64,000 nucleotides of DNA from Burkholderia cepacia (GTDB lineage: Bacteria; Pseudomonadota; Gammaproteobacteria; Burkholderiales; Burkholderiaceae). Of this stretch, positions 52,347 through 62,263 are shown in pieces. The stretch is from positions 2,046,001-2,110,000 of the forward strand of contig NZ_CP013444.1 of assembly GCF_001718835.1 (NCBI RefSeq), written 5' to 3'. How positions within the stretch are numbered: the stretch's first letter is position 1; every line of letters begins with the position of its first letter. The notes below the pieces were generated by a model. The model did not search any database. It saw nothing but the letters and a program-made list of their open reading frames with translations, and had not been told where the DNA came from. The position numbers were made by a program, and so were the translations under genes.

Positions 52347-54416
52347 GTGGCCAATATCAACAATCGCAGACTCACTGCCGTTCCGCGCAACCGGCGGATT
52401 CTTCTGCAGACGCCGCTCATGCTGCTGCTGGTTGCATCCGGTGCCTGCGTCGCCGCCGAAGGCGGAGCCGAGTCAAGCCAACCCCGCAACGTCGCCGAGG
52501 CGCAAGGCGCCCCGCGCGCGCAACCGGCCGACGCAGCAGCCGTGCGCGACGAAGTGTTCGGTCTCGCGTCGAGCGGCGGCGCGGTCAAGGCGCTCGACGA
52601 GGCGAAGTCCCGGCCCGACGTCTTTTCCGCATTCGATCTCGCGCGGCTCGAGGAACTGTCGATTCGCCAGCAGGTGCGCGGCGGACGCGACAAGTCGCGC
52701 TCGATGACGAGCCCCGACCGCTTCGACGGGATCGACAGCGCGCTGCGCGCGGCGGACGAGCTCAACGCGAAAATGCCGATCACGCCCGAGTATTCGCCGG
52801 TCAGGACGGCGCTCGCCGGCGACCGGACGGTCGCCTACGCCGCGCGCGGCGACATGAAAAAGGCGGTGGCGTCGTTCGAAACGATCCCGCCCGACGCGGA
52901 GATTTCGATCGATGCGCTGGCGGGCGCGGGCGACGCCTATCTGTACCTGGGTGAGCCGGGCAAGGCCGAGGCCGTCTATCGACGTGCGCTGACGCAGGCG
53001 AGCGCGTCGCCGACCGACCACGCGACGCGCGGCTTCCAGTACGGCGCGCGCACGCGCCCGATCGAATTGCGCGAGGGGCTGTTCTGGTCGTACGTCGACC
53101 AGGGACGCGCGGCCGATGCGAACCAGGTGCTCGAGGACATGGGCAAATCGCTGCCGCCGGCCGCTCAGGTTCGTCCACATGACCCGGCAACCGACGACTA
53201 CCTGCGCTACTACCGGCTGCGCGCGCAGCTCCTGCTCAACACGGGCAGGACCGAGGAAGGGATTGCCGAGCTGGAAAAGCTCGAGAAGGAAGTGCCGTTC
53301 AACGCGGAAGTCCGTGCCGCGCATGCCGACGCGGTCTCGGGCCAGTCGCATCCGCGCCAGGCGATCGCGATGTATCGCGCGTCGCTGACCGACCACCCGG
53401 ACAGCGTCGAGATGCTCGCGGGGCTCGGCCGCGCATCGCTCACGGCAGACGACTATGAAGCCGCGCGCAAGATCGACCAGACCCTGGGCAACACGTTCCC
53501 GGACAGCGGCGCCGTGCGCGGGTTCAAGCGCGACTACAAGGCCTACCGCAGCCCCGTGTTCACGACCGACCTGAGCTTCGAGCACGGCAACAGCGCACTG
53601 GCCGACAACAGCTTCACGTCGGACAGCTATGTGTATTCGCAACCGTTCGGCGACAACTGGCGTGTCTTCTCGCATACGTTCTTCGGCCATGCCCAAACCG
53701 ACAGCGGCAATGTCAGCCGCACACGCACGGGCGTCGGCGGCGACTACCGGCACGGCCCGCTCACCGTGCAGGGCGAAGTCACGCGCTCGTTCGGCGCGGA
53801 CGGCCGAACCGGCGGCCGCGGTTCCGTCAGCTACAACTTCGACGATTACTGGTCGGTGGCAGCCGGGCTCGACACCAACGACAACTCGCTGCCGTGGAAG
53901 GCGTATGCCGCGCACATCTGGGGCCGCTCCGCGAACGTCTCGGTCGTGTATCGCCAGAACGACCGCCGCGAAGTCAAGCTGAGCTACGGCGTGAGCCGCT
54001 ACAGCGATTCGAACCTGCACCAGGAAATTTCCGCGACGGGCACGCAGCGCGTGTACACGTCCGCGAACCAGATCGTCAACGTGTCGCTGGATCTCGGCAC
54101 CGACAGCAACACGCGGCAGGACGCGCCCTACTTCAGCCCGGGCCGCGACTATGCTGCCGCGGCGACCGTCATGCATCAATGGCTGGCCTGGAAGAAGAGC
54201 GACATGTCGATGCGGCAGCGCATCTCCGCTTCCGGCGGCGCATACAACCAGAGAGGATTCGGCACGAGCCCGCTGTGGACCGCGCGCCTCGAGCACGCGT
54301 GGACGTTCAAGCACGACATCACGCTGACCTACGGCGTCGAAGTCAGCAGTCATGCGTACGACGGCCAGCGCGAGCGCTCCGAAACCGGCTTCCTGTCGGT
54401 CAACCTGCCGTTCTAG
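52347..54416 (+). CDS. pgaA: Poly-beta-1,6-N-acetyl-D-glucosamine export porin PgaA
   Basis: 689-residue outer-membrane exporter of partly deacetylated PNAG. A signal peptide (about 15-36, LLLVASGACVAAE) is followed by tetratricopeptide units (about 150-400: AGAGDAYLYLGEPGKAEAVYRRAL, GIAELEKLEKEVP) that bind the polymer in the periplasm. Residues 415-689 form the beta-barrel, ending in a terminal Phe as in outer-membrane porins. It is shorter than the about 807-residue E. coli protein, mostly in the TPR part. The GTG at 52347 has GAGGA upstream. The operon order A-B-C-D is normal. Confidence 0.9.
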   Translation: MANINNRRLTAVPRNRRILLQTPLMLLLVASGACVAAEGGAESSQPRNVAEAQGAPRAQPADAAAVRDEVFGLASSGGAVKALDEAKSRPDVFSAFDLARLEELSIRQQVRGGRDKSRSMTSPDRFDGIDSALRAADELNAKMPITPEYSPVRTALAGDRTVAYAARGDMKKAVASFETIPPDAEISIDALAGAGDAYLYLGEPGKAEAVYRRALTQASASPTDHATRGFQYGARTRPIELREGLFWSYVDQGRAADANQVLEDMGKSLPPAAQVRPHDPATDDYLRYYRLRAQLLLNTGRTEEGIAELEKLEKEVPFNAEVRAAHADAVSGQSHPRQAIAMYRASLTDHPDSVEMLAGLGRASLTADDYEAARKIDQTLGNTFPDSGAVRGFKRDYKAYRSPVFTTDLSFEHGNSALADNSFTSDSYVYSQPFGDNWRVFSHTFFGHAQTDSGNVSRTRTGVGGDYRHGPLTVQGEVTRSFGADGRTGGRGSVSYNFDDYWSVAAGLDTNDNSLPWKAYAAHIWGRSANVSVVYRQNDRREVKLSYGVSRYSDSNLHQEISATGTQRVYTSANQIVNVSLDLGTDSNTRQDAPYFSPGRDYAAAATVMHQWLAWKKSDMSMRQRISASGGAYNQRGFGTSPLWTARLEHAWTFKHDITLTYGVEVSSHAYDGQRERSETGFLSVNLPF

Positions 54417-54433
54417 AACCAGGAGCCCAGCGT

Positions 54434-56524
54434 ATGCAATCCAGACGGACCTTCATGTGTGGTTGCCTTGGCACAGCTGCTGCTTGTTCGCTGTTTCCGG
54501 GCGTGACCCAGGCAAGGATGATCGACCTGCTGCCGCCGTCCGATCCGGTCGACGGCAAGACGTTCCGCGTGATCTGCCTGCATGACGTGCGCGACAACCT
54601 GCTGTCGACGTACGCGAGCGCCACGATAATCGATCCGTACGCGGTCGATACCGGCACGCTGACGGCCATCTTCTCGTGGTTGCAGACCAACAACTACCAC
54701 ACCGTGACGGTCAAGCAGATCGAGGCGTCACGACACGGCGGCAAGCCGCTGCCGCCGCGCGCGGTGCTGCTCACGTTCGACGACGGCTACAGCAGCCACT
54801 ACACGAAAGTCCTGCCGCTGCTCGAGCGCTTCAAGTATCCGGCCGTGATGGGCATCGTCACCGCGTGGATCGACGCGCCGCCGGATACGCCGATCAGGAT
54901 CAGCGACAAGATCCAGATGCCGCGCGACTACTTCATGACGTGGGACCAGGTGAAGAAGGTCGGTTCGTCGGAGCTGGTCGAGCTCGGGTGCCACACGCAC
55001 AACCTTCACCACGGCGCGGTCGCGAATCCGCAGGGCAACGAGCTGCCGGCCACCACGTCGCACCTGTACCTCCAGAACGAGAAACGCTATGAAACCGATG
55101 CGGAATTCCAGGCGCGGGTGCACGACGACCTGCAGACATGCGTGCGGCAGATTCACGAACGCACCGGCATCGTCGCACGCTCGATGGTCTGGCCGTACGG
55201 CGCGGAAAACCAGCCCGTGCGCAAGATCTCGACGTCGCTCGGCATGGACATCCAGTTCAGTCTCGATGCCGGCCCGAATACGCCGGACGTGCCGCTCGAC
55301 CGGTTGCGGCGGATCCTGATGATGTACGACATCGACATCGGCGGGTTCGAGCGGTCGATGCGCGAGCCGGCCGCCAACCGCGGCGACGTCGACGTGCCCG
55401 AGCGCGTCGTGCAGGTCGATCTCGACCAGGTCTACGATCCCGATCCGGCGCGGCAGGAAGCGAATCTCGGCAAGCTCATCGAACGCATCTACCGGATGCA
55501 GCCGAAATCGGTGTACCTGCAGGCGTTCGCCGACCCGAAGGGCACGGGTGTCGCGGAATCGCTGTATTTCCCGAACCGGCACCTGCCGATGCGCGGCGAC
55601 CTGTTCTCGCGCGCCGCCTGGCAGCTCAGCACGCGCTCGAACGTGCAGGTGTATGCGTGGATGCCGGTGCTCGCCTTCCATCCGCCGCCGGACAAGATGC
55701 GCAACCTCGAGACGGTCACCGCCTATAGCGGCGCGCCGGCGCGCGAGAACGGCTCGCGCGTGTACCGCCTGAGCCCGTTCGACCCCGAAGCTCGGCTGTT
55801 CATCGAGCAGATCTACGAGGATCTCGGCAAGTACGCATCGTTCAGCGGCATCCTGTTCAGCGACGACGCCGTGCTCGACGATTACGAAGACGCCGGCCGG
55901 CACGCGCTGCAACTGTATGCACAGTGGGGGCTGCCGGCCGACATCGGCAAGATCCGCGCGACACCCGACCTGATGAAGCGCTGGACGCGGCAGAAGAGCC
56001 GCTACCTGATCGACCTGACACGCCAGCTCGAACAGATCGTGCTCGCGAACCAGAACGCGGGCGACGTGCTGACGGCGCGCAACATCTTCGCGCTGCCGGT
56101 GCTGAAGCCGGAATCGGAAGCGTGGTTCGCGCAGAACTACGACGATTTCCTCGCCGCCTACGACTTCGTCGCGCTGATGGCGATGCCGTACATGGAACAG
56201 GCGCCGGACCCCGAACGCTGGATGGACCAGCTCGTCGACGTCGTCGCCACCAGGCAGCACGGCTTCGCGAAGACCGTGTTCGAATTGCAGGCCTACGACT
56301 GGCGCACCCGCAAGGAGATTTCCAGCACCACGCTGCTTGCGCAGATGGGGCGGCTGAGAAGCCGCGGGGCCTTGAGCTTCGGTTACTACCCGGACAACTT
56401 CCTGCACGATCAGCCGAAACTCGCGACCATACGCAACGCCATGTCGCTGAAGTCGCGCCTCGATCCGACCTCGATCAACGCACTGATGCAGGCGCAACAG
56501 AACCAGGGGAAGCCGGCAAAATGA
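54434..56524 (+). CDS. pgaB: Poly-beta-1,6-N-acetyl-D-glucosamine N-deacetylase PgaB
   Basis: 696-residue periplasmic enzyme. The start MQSRRTFMCGCLGTAAAC has a possible lipobox cysteine near residue 18, so it is probably outer-membrane anchored. Residues 45-330 are a CE4 deacetylase with Asp116-Asp117 (LLTFDDGYSS) and His187 (GCHTHNLHH). Residues 370-690 are the glycoside hydrolase-like domain (ILFSDDAVLDDYEDAG with acidic residues). It deacetylates some sugars and allows export through PgaA. The ATG at 54434 follows AGGAG. It overlaps pgaC (ATGA). Confidence 0.93.
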   Translation: MQSRRTFMCGCLGTAAACSLFPGVTQARMIDLLPPSDPVDGKTFRVICLHDVRDNLLSTYASATIIDPYAVDTGTLTAIFSWLQTNNYHTVTVKQIEASRHGGKPLPPRAVLLTFDDGYSSHYTKVLPLLERFKYPAVMGIVTAWIDAPPDTPIRISDKIQMPRDYFMTWDQVKKVGSSELVELGCHTHNLHHGAVANPQGNELPATTSHLYLQNEKRYETDAEFQARVHDDLQTCVRQIHERTGIVARSMVWPYGAENQPVRKISTSLGMDIQFSLDAGPNTPDVPLDRLRRILMMYDIDIGGFERSMREPAANRGDVDVPERVVQVDLDQVYDPDPARQEANLGKLIERIYRMQPKSVYLQAFADPKGTGVAESLYFPNRHLPMRGDLFSRAAWQLSTRSNVQVYAWMPVLAFHPPPDKMRNLETVTAYSGAPARENGSRVYRLSPFDPEARLFIEQIYEDLGKYASFSGILFSDDAVLDDYEDAGRHALQLYAQWGLPADIGKIRATPDLMKRWTRQKSRYLIDLTRQLEQIVLANQNAGDVLTARNIFALPVLKPESEAWFAQNYDDFLAAYDFVALMAMPYMEQAPDPERWMDQLVDVVATRQHGFAKTVFELQAYDWRTRKEISSTTLLAQMGRLRSRGALSFGYYPDNFLHDQPKLATIRNAMSLKSRLDPTSINALMQAQQNQGKPAK

Positions 56525-57792
56525 TCACACATGACTTCATCCAGCGCCTGCAGGATTTCGTCTTCTACTACCCGTTCTTCATGTCGTACCTGTGGATGAT
56601 CGGCGGCGTCCTGCATTACTTCCTGCTCGAGGAAGGCCGCGAGCTGTCCACCCGGACGATCGCGTCGAGCGGCATCCCGAAGATCTCGATCGTCGTGCCC
56701 TGCTTCAACGAAGCCGCGAACGCGCGCAGCGTGATCGGCCACCTGGACCGGATGCAGTACCCGAACTACGACATCATCGCGGTCAACGACGGCAGCCGGG
56801 ATCGCACCGGCGAGATCCTCAACGAGCTGGCCGTCGAGATCCCTCGGCTGCTCGTGATCCATCATGCGCGCAACGAAGGCAAGGCGGTCGGGCTCACGAC
56901 CGCGGCCGCGGTGTCGAACGCGGAGTACCTGCTGTGCATCGACGGCGATTCGCTGCTCGCGCACGATGCGATCGGCTGGATGCTCGAGCATTTCCTGACC
57001 GACCCGGGCGTCGGCGCCGTGACCGGCAACCCGCGCATCCGCACGCGCACGTCGCTGCTCGGCCGCATGCAGGTGGGCGAATTCTCGTCGATCGTCGGGC
57101 TGATCAAGCGCACGCAGCAGGTGTATGGCCGCATCTTCACGGTGTCGGGCGTCGTCACGATGTTCCGCAAGACCGCGCTCGCCGACGTCGGCTACTGGAG
57201 CTCGGACATGCTGACCGAGGACATCGACATCAGCTGGAAGCTGCAATGCCGCGACTGGCGTGTCGTGTACGAACCGCACGCACTGAGCTGGATCCTGATG
57301 CCCGAGACGCTGAAAGGGCTCTACCGGCAGCGGCTGCGCTGGTCGAAAGGCGGCATCCAGGTGCTGATGAAATATGCAGGCACGCTCGCGCGGCCGACGC
57401 AGATGATGATGTGGCCGCTGTTCGCCGAGTACCTGATCGGCATCGCGTGGGCCTATTCGATGTCGTTCATCCTGCTGCTGTCGGTCGTCGGCCTGTTCCA
57501 TCCGCTGCCGTCGAGCTGGCACGTATCGGTCGTGCCGCACTGGCACGGAATGTTGCTGGTTGCGACCTGCATCCTGCAGCTGATCATCGGCAGCATGATC
57601 GATCGTCAGTATGACGAAAAACTCCTGATGTACTTCCTGGACACCATCTGGTACCCCGTTGCATTCTGGCTGATCAGCATGGTCACCACCGTCGTCGCCC
57701 TGCCCGCCATCGTGTCGCGAGGCCGGGGCAAACGCGCAATCTGGACCAGCCCCGACCGAGGCATTCAACATGAAGAACGCGCCGATTATTGA
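56521..57792 (+). CDS. pgaC: Poly-beta-1,6-N-acetyl-D-glucosamine synthase PgaC
   Basis: 423-residue processive GT2 glycosyltransferase that polymerises N-acetylglucosamine from UDP-GlcNAc. The N-terminal membrane helix (about 14-36) precedes ISIVVPCFNEAAN, then the UDP-binding AVNDGSRDRT, the DxD element IDGDSLL, the base TEDIDISWKL and the RQRLRWSKGG processivity motif (QxxRW). Three or four helices end the protein. Length agrees with E. coli PgaC. The start overlaps pgaB by ATGA and the end overlaps pgaD by 23 bases. Confidence 0.95.
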   Translation: MITHDFIQRLQDFVFYYPFFMSYLWMIGGVLHYFLLEEGRELSTRTIASSGIPKISIVVPCFNEAANARSVIGHLDRMQYPNYDIIAVNDGSRDRTGEILNELAVEIPRLLVIHHARNEGKAVGLTTAAAVSNAEYLLCIDGDSLLAHDAIGWMLEHFLTDPGVGAVTGNPRIRTRTSLLGRMQVGEFSSIVGLIKRTQQVYGRIFTVSGVVTMFRKTALADVGYWSSDMLTEDIDISWKLQCRDWRVVYEPHALSWILMPETLKGLYRQRLRWSKGGIQVLMKYAGTLARPTQMMMWPLFAEYLIGIAWAYSMSFILLLSVVGLFHPLPSSWHVSVVPHWHGMLLVATCILQLIIGSMIDRQYDEKLLMYFLDTIWYPVAFWLISMVTTVVALPAIVSRGRGKRAIWTSPDRGIQHEERADY

Positions 57793-58333
57793 CCTCTCGC
57801 TCCGTTCGCCCGCCCGGATGATCGCCGATCGCGGCATCATCGCCGGATGCACGCAAATCGTCTGGTTTCGCTTCATTCGGCCTGCGCTGGTGGGCGCCGT
57901 ATGGGCATCGATCTGCATCTATACGTATCGCTACCTGCTGCCGATCAACGACGACGAAATGCCGATCGAGCAACTGGTGTTCTACGTGACCTGCATCTCG
58001 CTCATCGCCGGTGCGCTGGTCACGTGGCTGATCGCCGCGCGCGTCATCCACCCGCTCACCTTCCGGTGGCACGTCACGAAGATGCTGCGGCGTTCGGCCA
58101 GCCTGAAGTCGAAGCCGGGACCGACGACGGCCCTCGCGAAATCCGCACACCCCGACGGTAAACAGGCATCGCGCATACTCGTCGCATCGCATGACGCCGA
58201 CGGCTCGATTTCCGCGCTCGAATGGAAGCGCCACGAGCGCCGCGCCGCGCCGCACGCGCGCGAATGGGACGACGAGGAATCGAACGAGACAGTCTGGGGC
58301 GGCGTCGGCCGGACGACGCGTCACGGCACCTGA
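57770..58333 (+). CDS. pgaD: PgaD family c-di-GMP-responsive subunit
   Basis: 187-residue inner-membrane partner of PgaC. Two hydrophobic helices (about 37-55 and 68-90) match the PgaD design, in which the pair senses c-di-GMP with PgaC and stimulates synthesis. The C-terminal 90 residues are a longer cytosolic tail, charged and ending in WGGVGRTTRHGT, beyond the usual length of the E. coli protein (137 residues). The ATG at 57770 lies inside pgaC, so translation is coupled. Function follows family and position. Confidence 0.87.
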   Translation: MKNAPIIDLSLRSPARMIADRGIIAGCTQIVWFRFIRPALVGAVWASICIYTYRYLLPINDDEMPIEQLVFYVTCISLIAGALVTWLIAARVIHPLTFRWHVTKMLRRSASLKSKPGPTTALAKSAHPDGKQASRILVASHDADGSISALEWKRHERRAAPHAREWDDEESNETVWGGVGRTTRHGT

Positions 58334-58392
58334 CATCGACGTCCGCCGCACCGCGCGGGCGTTCCGATAACTTCTTCTGGACGAGGTGAATC

Positions 58393-60216
58393 ATGTGCGG
58401 AATCGTCGGAGCAAGCGGCCGGAACAATCAGGTGCCGCAACTGGTCAATGCGCTGAGCCGGCTCGAGTATCGCGGCTACGATTCGTGCGGCATCGCCGTG
58501 CAGGACGACGGCCGCCTGCGCAGCGAGCGCACGCTGCGGCGCGTGATCGATCTTCAGGAACGCGTGACGATGCTCGGCCTCGAAGCGGGAACCTGCATCG
58601 CGCATACGCGCTGGGCGACACACGGCGCACCGTCGGAAATGAACGCCCATCCGATCATGTCCGGCGACACGATCGCGGTCGTGCACAACGGCATCATCGA
58701 GAACCACGAGGCACTCAGGGCCGAATTGCGGCAGCGCGGCTACGTCTTTCGCGGCCAGACCGACACCGAGGTGATCGCGCACCTGATCCACAGCCTCTAT
58801 CGCGACGACCTGTTCGACGCGGTCGTGCGCGCGGTGAAGCGGCTGCACGGCGCGTACGCGATCGCCGTGCTGAGCGCGCGCGAACCGCAACGCCTCGTCG
58901 CCGCGCGCGCGGGCTCGCCGCTCGTGATCGGCATCGGTGCCGAACAGAACTACCTCGCGTCGGACTGCGCGGCGCTCGGCGACCTGACCGACCGCTTCGT
59001 CTACCTGGAAGACGGCGACGTCGCGCTGATCACGCCGGAGCACATCCGGATCGTCGATGCGCTCGGGCGCGACGCGATACGCCCGCTGTGCCAGGTGAAG
59101 GCGCGCGAAGGCGACGCCGCGCTCGGCCCGTACCAGCACTTCATGCAGAAGGAGATCTTCGAGCAGCCGAAGGCGATCGACAACACGCTCGACGGCATCG
59201 ACACGATCTCGCCGGCGCTGTTCGACGCGACCGACGGCGCGCACGCGCTGCTGTCGAGAGTCAGGAGCGTGCTGCTGCTCGGCTGCGGCACCAGCTACTA
59301 CGCGGGCCTGACCGCGAAATACTGGCTCGAGTCGATCGCGGGCGTGCCCGCCCAGGTCGAGATCGCCAGCGAATTCCGCTACCGCGACACGGTGGCCGAT
59401 CCGCGCACGCTCGTCGTCGGCATCTCGCAGTCGGGCGAAACCGCCGACACGATCGGCGCGATCGAGCGGGCACGCGACATGGGCCAGGCGTTGTCGATGG
59501 CGGTCTGCAACGTGGCGACCAGCACGATCGCGCGCAACGCGCCGCTGCGGTTCCTGACGCGGGCCGGCATCGAGCTCGGCGTCGCGTCGACCAAGGCGTT
59601 CACGACGCAGCTCGTCGCGCTGTTCGTGCTGACGCTGACGCTCGCGCAGCTGCGCGGCCGGCTCGACGCGGCGCGCGCGGCAGCCTGCCTGCAGCAGCTG
59701 CGCGGGCTGCCGGCGCGCGTCGGCAATGCGCTGGCCCTGGAAACGCAGATCATGGGCTGGGCCGCCGATTTCATGCAGCGCGAGAATGCACTGTTCCTCG
59801 GGCGCGGCATTCATTTTCCGATCGCGCTGGAAGGCGCACTGAAGCTCAAGGAGGTGTCGTACATCCACGCCGAAGGCTATGCGGCCGGCGAACTGAAGCA
59901 CGGCCCGCTCGCGCTCGTCACGAGCGCGATGCCGGTCGTCACGATCGCGCCGGACGACCGCCTGTTCCAGAAGCTGAAGTCCAACATGGCCGAGGTGCGC
60001 GCACGCGGCGGGCGGCTCTACGTGCTGGCAGGCAGCCCGCTCGACATCGACGCCGACCGCGACACGCACCTGATCCGCGTGCGCGAATCGGGCGACCTGC
60101 TGTCGCCGATCGTCAACGTGATCCCGCTGCAACTGCTCGCGTATCACGTCGGCTGCGCGCGCGGCGCCGATGTCGACAAGCCGCGCAACCTCGCGAAATC
60201 GGTGACCGTCGAATGA
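58393..60216 (+). CDS. glmS: Glutamine:fructose-6-phosphate aminotransferase (isomerising)
   Basis: 607-residue enzyme making glucosamine-6-phosphate, the first step to UDP-GlcNAc. Cys2 (MCGIVGA) is the glutaminase nucleophile; HTRWATHG and HNGIIENH complete that domain (1-240). Two SIS sugar-isomerase domains follow (CGTSYYAGL, ISQSGETADT, LGRGIHFPIALEGALKLKEVSYIHAE), ending in AKSVTVE. Length matches E. coli GlmS (609). Being in the pga operon it is probably a second copy that supplies precursor for the polysaccharide. The ATG at 58393 comes after GAGGTGA. It overlaps the next gene at 60213. Confidence 0.95.
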   Translation: MCGIVGASGRNNQVPQLVNALSRLEYRGYDSCGIAVQDDGRLRSERTLRRVIDLQERVTMLGLEAGTCIAHTRWATHGAPSEMNAHPIMSGDTIAVVHNGIIENHEALRAELRQRGYVFRGQTDTEVIAHLIHSLYRDDLFDAVVRAVKRLHGAYAIAVLSAREPQRLVAARAGSPLVIGIGAEQNYLASDCAALGDLTDRFVYLEDGDVALITPEHIRIVDALGRDAIRPLCQVKAREGDAALGPYQHFMQKEIFEQPKAIDNTLDGIDTISPALFDATDGAHALLSRVRSVLLLGCGTSYYAGLTAKYWLESIAGVPAQVEIASEFRYRDTVADPRTLVVGISQSGETADTIGAIERARDMGQALSMAVCNVATSTIARNAPLRFLTRAGIELGVASTKAFTTQLVALFVLTLTLAQLRGRLDAARAAACLQQLRGLPARVGNALALETQIMGWAADFMQRENALFLGRGIHFPIALEGALKLKEVSYIHAEGYAAGELKHGPLALVTSAMPVVTIAPDDRLFQKLKSNMAEVRARGGRLYVLAGSPLDIDADRDTHLIRVRESGDLLSPIVNVIPLQLLAYHVGCARGADVDKPRNLAKSVTVE

Positions 60217-61520
60217 TGCCGCTGCGCGCGCGGATCATGGCCGGATCGAAGGCGGACCGGCGGAAAGCGGCGCGGACCATCGCCGGCGCGCTGTGCGCCG
60301 CCTGCTGTCTCGTCGTCGCGGCGAGCGTGGCCCCGCCGGCCGCGCTCGCGGGCGCGACCGCCAGACACAAGGCCGCGCCCCGCCCGTCCGCACACCGCAA
60401 GGACACCGGCGACCCGCGGCGCTTCATGCACGGCATCGGCGTGGCCGACGCCGGCAACGGCAAGCGCTGGGTGTTCTTCAGCAGTTCGGGCATCGTGCCG
60501 CGCGGCGCGCTGCGCAACGGCAACTGGCCGCATGACGTGTACGTCGGCGAGTGGTCGCCCGGCAGTGCGCGCGTCGCGCATGTCCGCACGTTCATCAGCC
60601 GCCCCGAGGCGCAGGAACCCGTGTCGATCGCGCAGAACGCGCGCGGCGACATCTTCGTCACGTTCGAGGACGGCTGGAACGCGCCGCAGGAAGTCAGCCA
60701 GCGCTACGGCGTATACCGCCGCGACCTGAAGCCGGTCAAGCCCTACCCGAACGACGTCGAATCGGGCGGCCACTCGGGGCACGTCGCCACGGCTGCCGAC
60801 CGCTTCGTCGTGTTCTATTCCGCCGACTGGATCGACGGCGGCGGCGTCGACAACCTCGGCACCGGCAACGGCGTCTACGTGAAGACCTACGACGCGGCCG
60901 GGCGCGTGCTGAACCACGTCGCGGTCGCGCCGCACCGCCGCGAGTGGTGGCCCGTGGTCGCGGGCTCGCCGCATGCCGCGCTGCTCGTGTGGCAGAAGTT
61001 CATCGAAGGCAGCACGGACGCGACGCTCGAATACGCGATGTTCGACCCGGTCACCGCGAGGCTGGACAAGCTGGGGACGCTGAACGACGCAATCCAGTAC
61101 TACGTTTACGCGTCGGCGTATGTGCCGGAGATCGACCGCTTCATCGTCGTCACGACGACGGCGGACGATCGCGGCATCGCGATGCTGATCGCGCCGGACG
61201 GCCGCCGCACGGCCACGCTCGACTGCCTGCCGGCGTCGGTGCGCGAATCCGGCATCGGGGTGTCCGGCACGCATGCGTACGTGCCGATCCGCGACGGGCG
61301 GCTGCTGACGCTGGCGCTCGCGCCTGCGGAAATTATCGTGCGCGGCACCCAACGCTCGCCGATTCCGTGGGGCATGACGGGCATCGCCGCTTTCCCGGCC
61401 AACGACACGACCATGCATTTCGTGTCGCTGACGCCGTCGGGCACGCGCGAAGCCGATTTCGAACAGGGGCGGGAAACGGCGCTTGCCGGGTCTGAAGCGC
61501 CATGTTCCGACCGTCGATGA
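60213..61520 (+). CDS. Exported propeller-like protein of unknown function
   Basis: 435-residue exported protein. A Sec-like signal peptide lies at about 20-48 (ALCAACCLVVAASVAPPAALAGA). The mature part repeats beta-sheet blades with KRWVFFSSSG, DIFVTFEDGW, RFVVFYSADW and DRFIVVTTTADD, as in a beta-propeller, without catalytic residues I recognise. Starts at 60213, 60216 or 60237 are possible; the first couples to glmS. The location at the end of the pga-glmS operon suggests a role in handling or binding the exopolysaccharide, by inference. Confidence 0.72.
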   Translation: MMPLRARIMAGSKADRRKAARTIAGALCAACCLVVAASVAPPAALAGATARHKAAPRPSAHRKDTGDPRRFMHGIGVADAGNGKRWVFFSSSGIVPRGALRNGNWPHDVYVGEWSPGSARVAHVRTFISRPEAQEPVSIAQNARGDIFVTFEDGWNAPQEVSQRYGVYRRDLKPVKPYPNDVESGGHSGHVATAADRFVVFYSADWIDGGGVDNLGTGNGVYVKTYDAAGRVLNHVAVAPHRREWWPVVAGSPHAALLVWQKFIEGSTDATLEYAMFDPVTARLDKLGTLNDAIQYYVYASAYVPEIDRFIVVTTTADDRGIAMLIAPDGRRTATLDCLPASVRESGIGVSGTHAYVPIRDGRLLTLALAPAEIIVRGTQRSPIPWGMTGIAAFPANDTTMHFVSLTPSGTREADFEQGRETALAGSEAPCSDRR

Positions 61521-61549
61521 CAACGCTTCGCGCGGGCGGCACAACCCGC

Positions 61550-62263
61550 TCAATTCACGTTGAAATGCACGCGCACGTCCTGTCGGCTCTCGACCGGACG
61601 ACCGTTATCCATCGCGGGGAAAAAGCGCCATCGGCGCAGCGTTTCGAGCAGGATCTGATTGAGCCTGGGATTCGGCGTCGGCTTGACGAGATCGATGTCG
61701 AACGTGCCGTCCGCGTGAACGAGAAAACGTGCGACCGCAACGGCCTGATATCCGTCTTCTCGCAGGTCGTCAGGCAGCACGGGCAACGGCTGCGACAACA
61801 AGCGCGCCTGAGCGTTGCCCGACGCGGCCGGATGCGTCGCGGCGGATTCCACCTTCGCCGCGGACGCGGGCCGTGCATCGTCGGGCGCCGCGTGCGCGGT
61901 TTGCGATGGCGTCGACGTGACCGGTTGCTGCGCCGGTTGCGCGTCGTGCGACTGCGCCGCTTCGATCCGCTTTGCCGGTGCGGCAGGCCGCACCGATGCA
62001 GGCTTCAACGGGATGCTTCGCGACGGCGCCGCCTGCGGTTCCTCGTGCGTCGCCGGTGGTGCGGCCGGCGCAGGCGGCGGCAGTTCGACGAGCTGCATCC
62101 GGATGGTCTGCGGCGCATGCGGTGCCGGTTCGTCGCCGACGAACAACCGCATTGCGCTGATCAGGAACGCGCCCCAGATCGCACCGCCGAGCACGATCGC
62201 CACCGCGAACCGGCGCGCGTACCGTTCCGGCCACGCGCCCGACGCCGCAGCGCGCCTAGTCAC
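61550..62263 (-). CDS. TonB protein
   Basis: 237-residue energy transducer linking inner-membrane proton-motive force to outer-membrane receptors. One N-terminal helix (RRFAVAIVLGGAIWGAFLIS, about 16-35) anchors it; a Pro/Ala-rich periplasmic linker (about 50-150) spans to a C-terminal TonB domain (VAVARFLVHADGTFDIDLVKPTPNPRLN...RWRFFPA). The GTG at 62263 overlaps the end of exbD (GTGACTAG); longer frames upstream are GC-driven. It is the last gene of a receptor-exbB-exbD-tonB unit. Confidence 0.87.
   Translation of the reverse strand: MTRRAAASGAWPERYARRFAVAIVLGGAIWGAFLISAMRLFVGDEPAPHAPQTIRMQLVELPPPAPAAPPATHEEPQAAPSRSIPLKPASVRPAAPAKRIEAAQSHDAQPAQQPVTSTPSQTAHAAPDDARPASAAKVESAATHPAASGNAQARLLSQPLPVLPDDLREDGYQAVAVARFLVHADGTFDIDLVKPTPNPRLNQILLETLRRWRFFPAMDNGRPVESRQDVRVHFNVN

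Noticed and set aside
58321..60147. Leftward open frame of about 600 codons opposite glmS
   Set aside because: glmS on the other strand has a full set of active-site motifs, so this is a shadow.
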